DNA of 64,000 bases. Origin: Apostichopus japonicus (taxonomy: Eukaryota; Echinodermata; Holothuroidea; Aspidochirotida; Stichopodidae). The stretch lies in contig NC_092571.1 of the NCBI RefSeq assembly GCF_037975245.1, positions 16,427,917-16,491,916 of the forward strand. The letters are read 5' to 3'. This document shows, one piece after another, positions 60,682-64,000 of the stretch. The notes under the pieces are model-generated. The model did not search any database. It saw only the letters and a program-made list of their open reading frames with translations, and was not told the DNA's origin. A program made the translations under genes and the position numbers. How positions within the stretch are numbered: position 1 is the first letter of the stretch; every line of letters starts with the position of its first letter.

Positions 60682-62559
60682 TGTTAAAGCTCTTTTGCAT
60701 CTAAGCCTACTTACCCCCTCCCCCCCCAAAAAAAAATTCTCCTTTTGCTGATCCCCTGCCCAGTGAGTGGGTCGAGAGGAGGAAGATTTGTTGCAACTAT
60801 TTTGAAAGGATGTGGAAACGTATTTAAGAAATACATATATAAATGATAATAAATATGGTTACTGTTGCATTTTGGTGTTGCTTTGCCATATATGTGACCC
60901 AGCCATGTACTACTCTACACACATAATTGGATAGTTTTCCCTTCGAGATCACTCTAACTAAGAGATTCATATGGTTATATACTGCCACTCTGCTGTGCCT
61001 AAATTTGTTACTACTAACCCTCTAGTATCAATACAGAAAATTTTGGTGTCCCACAAATTTAATGTGCAGACAATTATATTTCATCGTCAACTCTTTGAAC
61101 CGCTTTCCTAATTTTTCTCATTCGACCTGCTGCGACTTGGGTATAATTCATAAGTATTAAGACAACTCAATAATGCAAAGAAAAGACACATATAAAAAAT
61201 ATACTCCAAAATCACAACACCATATATACACAATTCTGTCCGTATGTACATCACACGCACAACAATGGTAATCTGCTTAACTATATTTATGTCGATGACA
61301 GTTTCGGTCCTATCTGGGGCGTGTGCACTTGAATCTGAAAGAAGAAAAAAGGCAAGAAAAAAAAAAACGCTTACATTGTCAGATTGTCAAGGATACCCCG
61401 CTACTTGAGCTCTCTCCTTTACAAAAGAGGGCAAAAAGGAAAACATTTTAAAGCTCCTTTGATATCTTGGCTGAGGGTGTTTTCTTTAATAGTAGTCCTG
61501 GCTCTTCTGTTTATCCCGCTATATAGTACCTCTATATGCATCATCGTCATCATCACCTGCTTGCGGGGTTGAGCACCAGAGCAGCCAGGGAAGAAAGACA
61601 AAGATGGGGGAGAAAAAAAGAAAAGATGGTTATTTTACCTTGTTTAATGTACTGCAAAATATGCCATTGAGGGGTGAGAAGAGGGTCTTTCTTTGTGAAC
61701 CGATCAGGAAGATTTGGTCAAAAGCCTTTGTGTGGTAGGCCAATGCCCTCAGGCTACTGTGTACACTGCTCCAGGGACAATGGGGAGCTTAGGCCAGGTA
61801 CGACCTTAACTGAGGACAAGCCGAAGCGATAGGCATTGAAAAGAAGATAATAGGGTCCATCACACGTGAAAAAGATAATGAATTCACACATCCTGTTAGG
61901 GATTTCTATGGGATGCCGAAAGGGAAATCAATGGTTGTAAATTGAATTTTATAGATTTTCTTGAAAATGCTTTGGTTTACTTGATAAAGTAAGTATTGGG
62001 AAGTTTTCAATAGAGAAAGGACTTTAGTGGGTTGTTTGGAAAGGAAAAAAAAAGGGGGGGGGAGGAAAAAAGGTTTGTCTAATTCTGTGGTAGAGATTAA
62101 TATTCTCTAAGAGGCTATTATGGGTGTGTATAGACCTTGGTCAGTGTCAAATGGGTAAATATGTTTTTTTTTTCTTTTTCATTTAAACTCTTTATTCAGT
62201 ATCTTGACATGGCTGAGATTAATGTTGTGCAAGATTTAAGTGGCAAGGCCTGATGTACAGAACGTCATGGTTTTCCACTTAATCACCCCAATTTAAGGAC
62301 AAAAGACAGTTAGCTCTTTCAGAGAATGGCCGTCATCACGTCTGAATGGGAAAGTTAATTTCGGAGGTTATAATGGGAAACTATACAAAGGTGTAAAATG
62401 TCAGACAAATGAGTAAATAACTTCAACGATTATCAAGAAATTTACTTTGCAAATGACACCTTTTTTTTTTTCCTTTTTTTTTTTTCGTCGTTGAAAGAAA
62501 CACAATTTAACAAGAGTATGGAGTTAATGGGTTAATTTGAATTTTCCGTTTCATTATTA

Positions 62560-63060
62560 ATCCGACCCAGACCTCGAAAACTGAGATTTATTACTGTTTC
62601 GAAGACGGTCGCAGTCAATATTCGATACAATTTAGCCGAGCATACTGTTCGCAAGAAACAACAAGAAATCTTAACCAGGAAATAATATGGTATAGATGCA
62701 TACTTAATTCATCACTAATTATTAATTAATGATGGCTAATGATGCATACTTAATTAATCACAAAAGAAAATCTTGGTATGGTATGCAGACGTATGAAGGA
62801 TGTTCAAGTGGTTCTCTCAAGTATGTTTTAGTCAAAAGAACCAGGATGGTTTATTTTTTACAGATTGTTTAAACTACAAATATTTTGTTTCTTTTTGACA
62901 AGTTTATTTATTTATACAGCTCAACTAAGCCTGTACGAATGGCATGGTATCATTTCATGGTACATTAATGTGCGAAATAATTTTAGCGAATTTGTCGCGA
63001 GTTTCGTTAAATGATACTTTAACGAATATTAATTAACGACGGCTACTGAGGAAACAATTT
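62560..63060. promoter_or_regulatory. Complex block near right end with inverted homeodomain-like words (candidate cis-element)
   Basis: The block includes ATTATTAATTAATGATGGCT, repeated GATGCATACTTAATTAATC-like words, and the 9-bp inverted pair TTCGTTAAA/TTTAACGAA (63003-63011 and 63018-63026, spacer TGATAC). It is less simple in sequence than its flanks. Regulatory function is inferred from composition only. Confidence 0.25.
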
Positions 63061-63234
63061 GGAGATTGTGTCTCTTCTACCAAGAATAAATAAATCTCAA
63101 CTGCCGCCCTTAAGTGGAGTTTGAAAAATGTTAAAGATGTCTTTGAGCAGAATTTAAGTCTTTATATGTCATAGTCCCAAACAAAGGAAGAAAACAAGAA
63201 ACATTTTGGTATAGAAAAAACTATATATATTAAA

Positions 63235-63352
63235 TCTCTGGTATGCTCCTTTAAAGGCTAAATGACTCTTGCCTCAATATTAATGTTAATCCATTGTATA
63301 ATTAATAAATCCAGCTAATCTGAGTCATCTTTTAAAGGAGTGTAAAGAGCTA
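63235..63352. repeat. Short inverted repeat, related to 5860 and the 52-kb array
   Basis: TCTCTGGTATGCTCCTTTAAAG (as an inverted partner) faces CTTTTAAAGGAGTGTAAAGAGC about 95 bp later. The word TTAAATCTCT..ATGCTCCTTTA also occurs at 5862-5885, and CTTTAAAGGAGTGTAGC is in every unit of the 52-kb array. This suggests a low-copy repeat family built around GGAGTGT/GCTCCTTTAAAG. Confidence 0.35.
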
Positions 63353-63594
63353 GAGTAGAATCGTTTGTGGGATATGTAGGTTGTATGGAGGAGGGTGAGG
63401 GTGAGGTAAAGGTGAGGGGGGGAGGCACAATACATCTTTATGTGGATACAAAAATTGCATTTAATTGTTCGAAACAGAAGTGCATGAAATTTGTAAATGA
63501 AAGGAGCCTATTAATAAGTGAAGGAATTTTGGAGTGGATTGAAAAGGGGAAATAGATGGGGGAAGGTTTCTGTAAATTAGTGGATAGCTTAGTT

Positions 63595-63665
63595 CTCATT
63601 GAAGAGGGGAGAGGAGGATGAGTGGGGGGAGGGGGAGGGGGAAGGAGGGGTGGGAGATAGAGGAG
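63595..63665. repeat. Purine-rich (G/A) tract
   Basis: GGGGA and GGAGG words with few pyrimidines. Gly/Glu-rich and Pro-rich frames over it are artefacts. Confidence 0.6.
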
Positions 63666-64000
63666 GAGAACAACTTCGGAAAAAAAGTTTGATTTTCATT
63701 ATTACGATACCTTGCAGTCCAGTCAGAAGAATTATAGCCTGCGCTCTCTTTTTCCTCCTTCGTTATGGAATCCAAATCTCTCTTTGTCTCTAATTTTTTC
63801 AAAGTTTTTCTTTGAAAAACCACCTAACAGTCTTTAATTACTCCGTGGAGTATAAACAACATATATCAACAAAAAAGGCAAAAAAGAAAAAAGGCCTGAC
63901 ATGGGTGGGTATAGTATCATAGCCTGGTTTTTTGTTTCTTCATGGCCGGGTTAAAGACTTTTTTTCTGAGAGTAAATCACTCTTTCCCAGATCGGTATAA

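Larger units (their letters stand above)
51157..64000 (+). other. Intron 2 of the PRDM3/16 gene (partial, at least 12.8 kb)
   Basis: It begins with the GTGAGT donor after exon 2. I could not find the exon that should continue the PR domain, so the next exon is probably beyond the window, though a short exon could be missed by eye. Contents are repeats (listed separately), several poly(G) tracts, and candidate regulatory blocks at about 56440-56660 and 62560-63060. Confidence 0.7.

Overview
The window is non-coding-rich eukaryotic DNA, most likely from a marine invertebrate deuterostome, with an echinoderm such as a sea cucumber the favoured guess. The evidence is AT-rich intronic sequence full of poly(G)/poly(C) and poly-purine tracts, AGGCCTA-type low-complexity DNA, GT-AG splice sites, tRNA-derived SINE-like repeats and several short terminal-inverted-repeat (TIR) elements. 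No bacterial-style gene, CRISPR array or operon is present, and almost all open frames are chance or repeat-driven.

The one gene I can support is a plus-strand PRDM3/PRDM16 (MECOM/EVI1 family) orthologue. Its first coding exon (9198-9234) encodes MRSKGKARRLAS plus one base of a split glycine codon and ends at a consensus CAG|GTGAGT donor. Its second coding exon (50867-51156) follows a strong polypyrimidine/AG acceptor, completes the split codon and encodes an acidic linker followed by the start of the PR/SET domain (PPEDIDLPPEFELRES). The intron between them is 41,632 bp. Exon 2 ends at AGC|GTGAGT on a codon boundary. The rest of the PR domain and the zinc fingers were not found and presumably lie beyond the window. 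The window is therefore upstream flank and 5' UTR (1-9197), exon 1, the giant first intron, exon 2, and at least 12.8 kb of intron 2.

Upstream flank: a complete 407-bp non-autonomous hAT-type element with perfect 15-bp TIRs and an 8-bp target duplication (1596-2002), CTCF-like sites, a 26-bp minisatellite (2812-3245), a 14-bp-arm hairpin, and a second hAT-type element of 660 bp with an 8-bp target duplication (7121-7780).

Intron 1: AGGCCTA-rich DNA just after exon 1, AT microsatellites, a 310-bp tandem duplication, two copies of a SINE-like family in opposite orientation, a repeat carrying a hammerhead-ribozyme-like motif, a 20-bp satellite (about 14 copies), a G-rich compound minisatellite of about 100 bp (about 12 copies), a tRNA-like sequence, and several compositionally complex islands that are candidate enhancers of the gene.

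Intron 2: a degenerate tandem array of about 105 bp, a perfect 50-bp spacerless palindrome, a TIR element in an 11-bp direct repeat, and a 336-bp foldback element.
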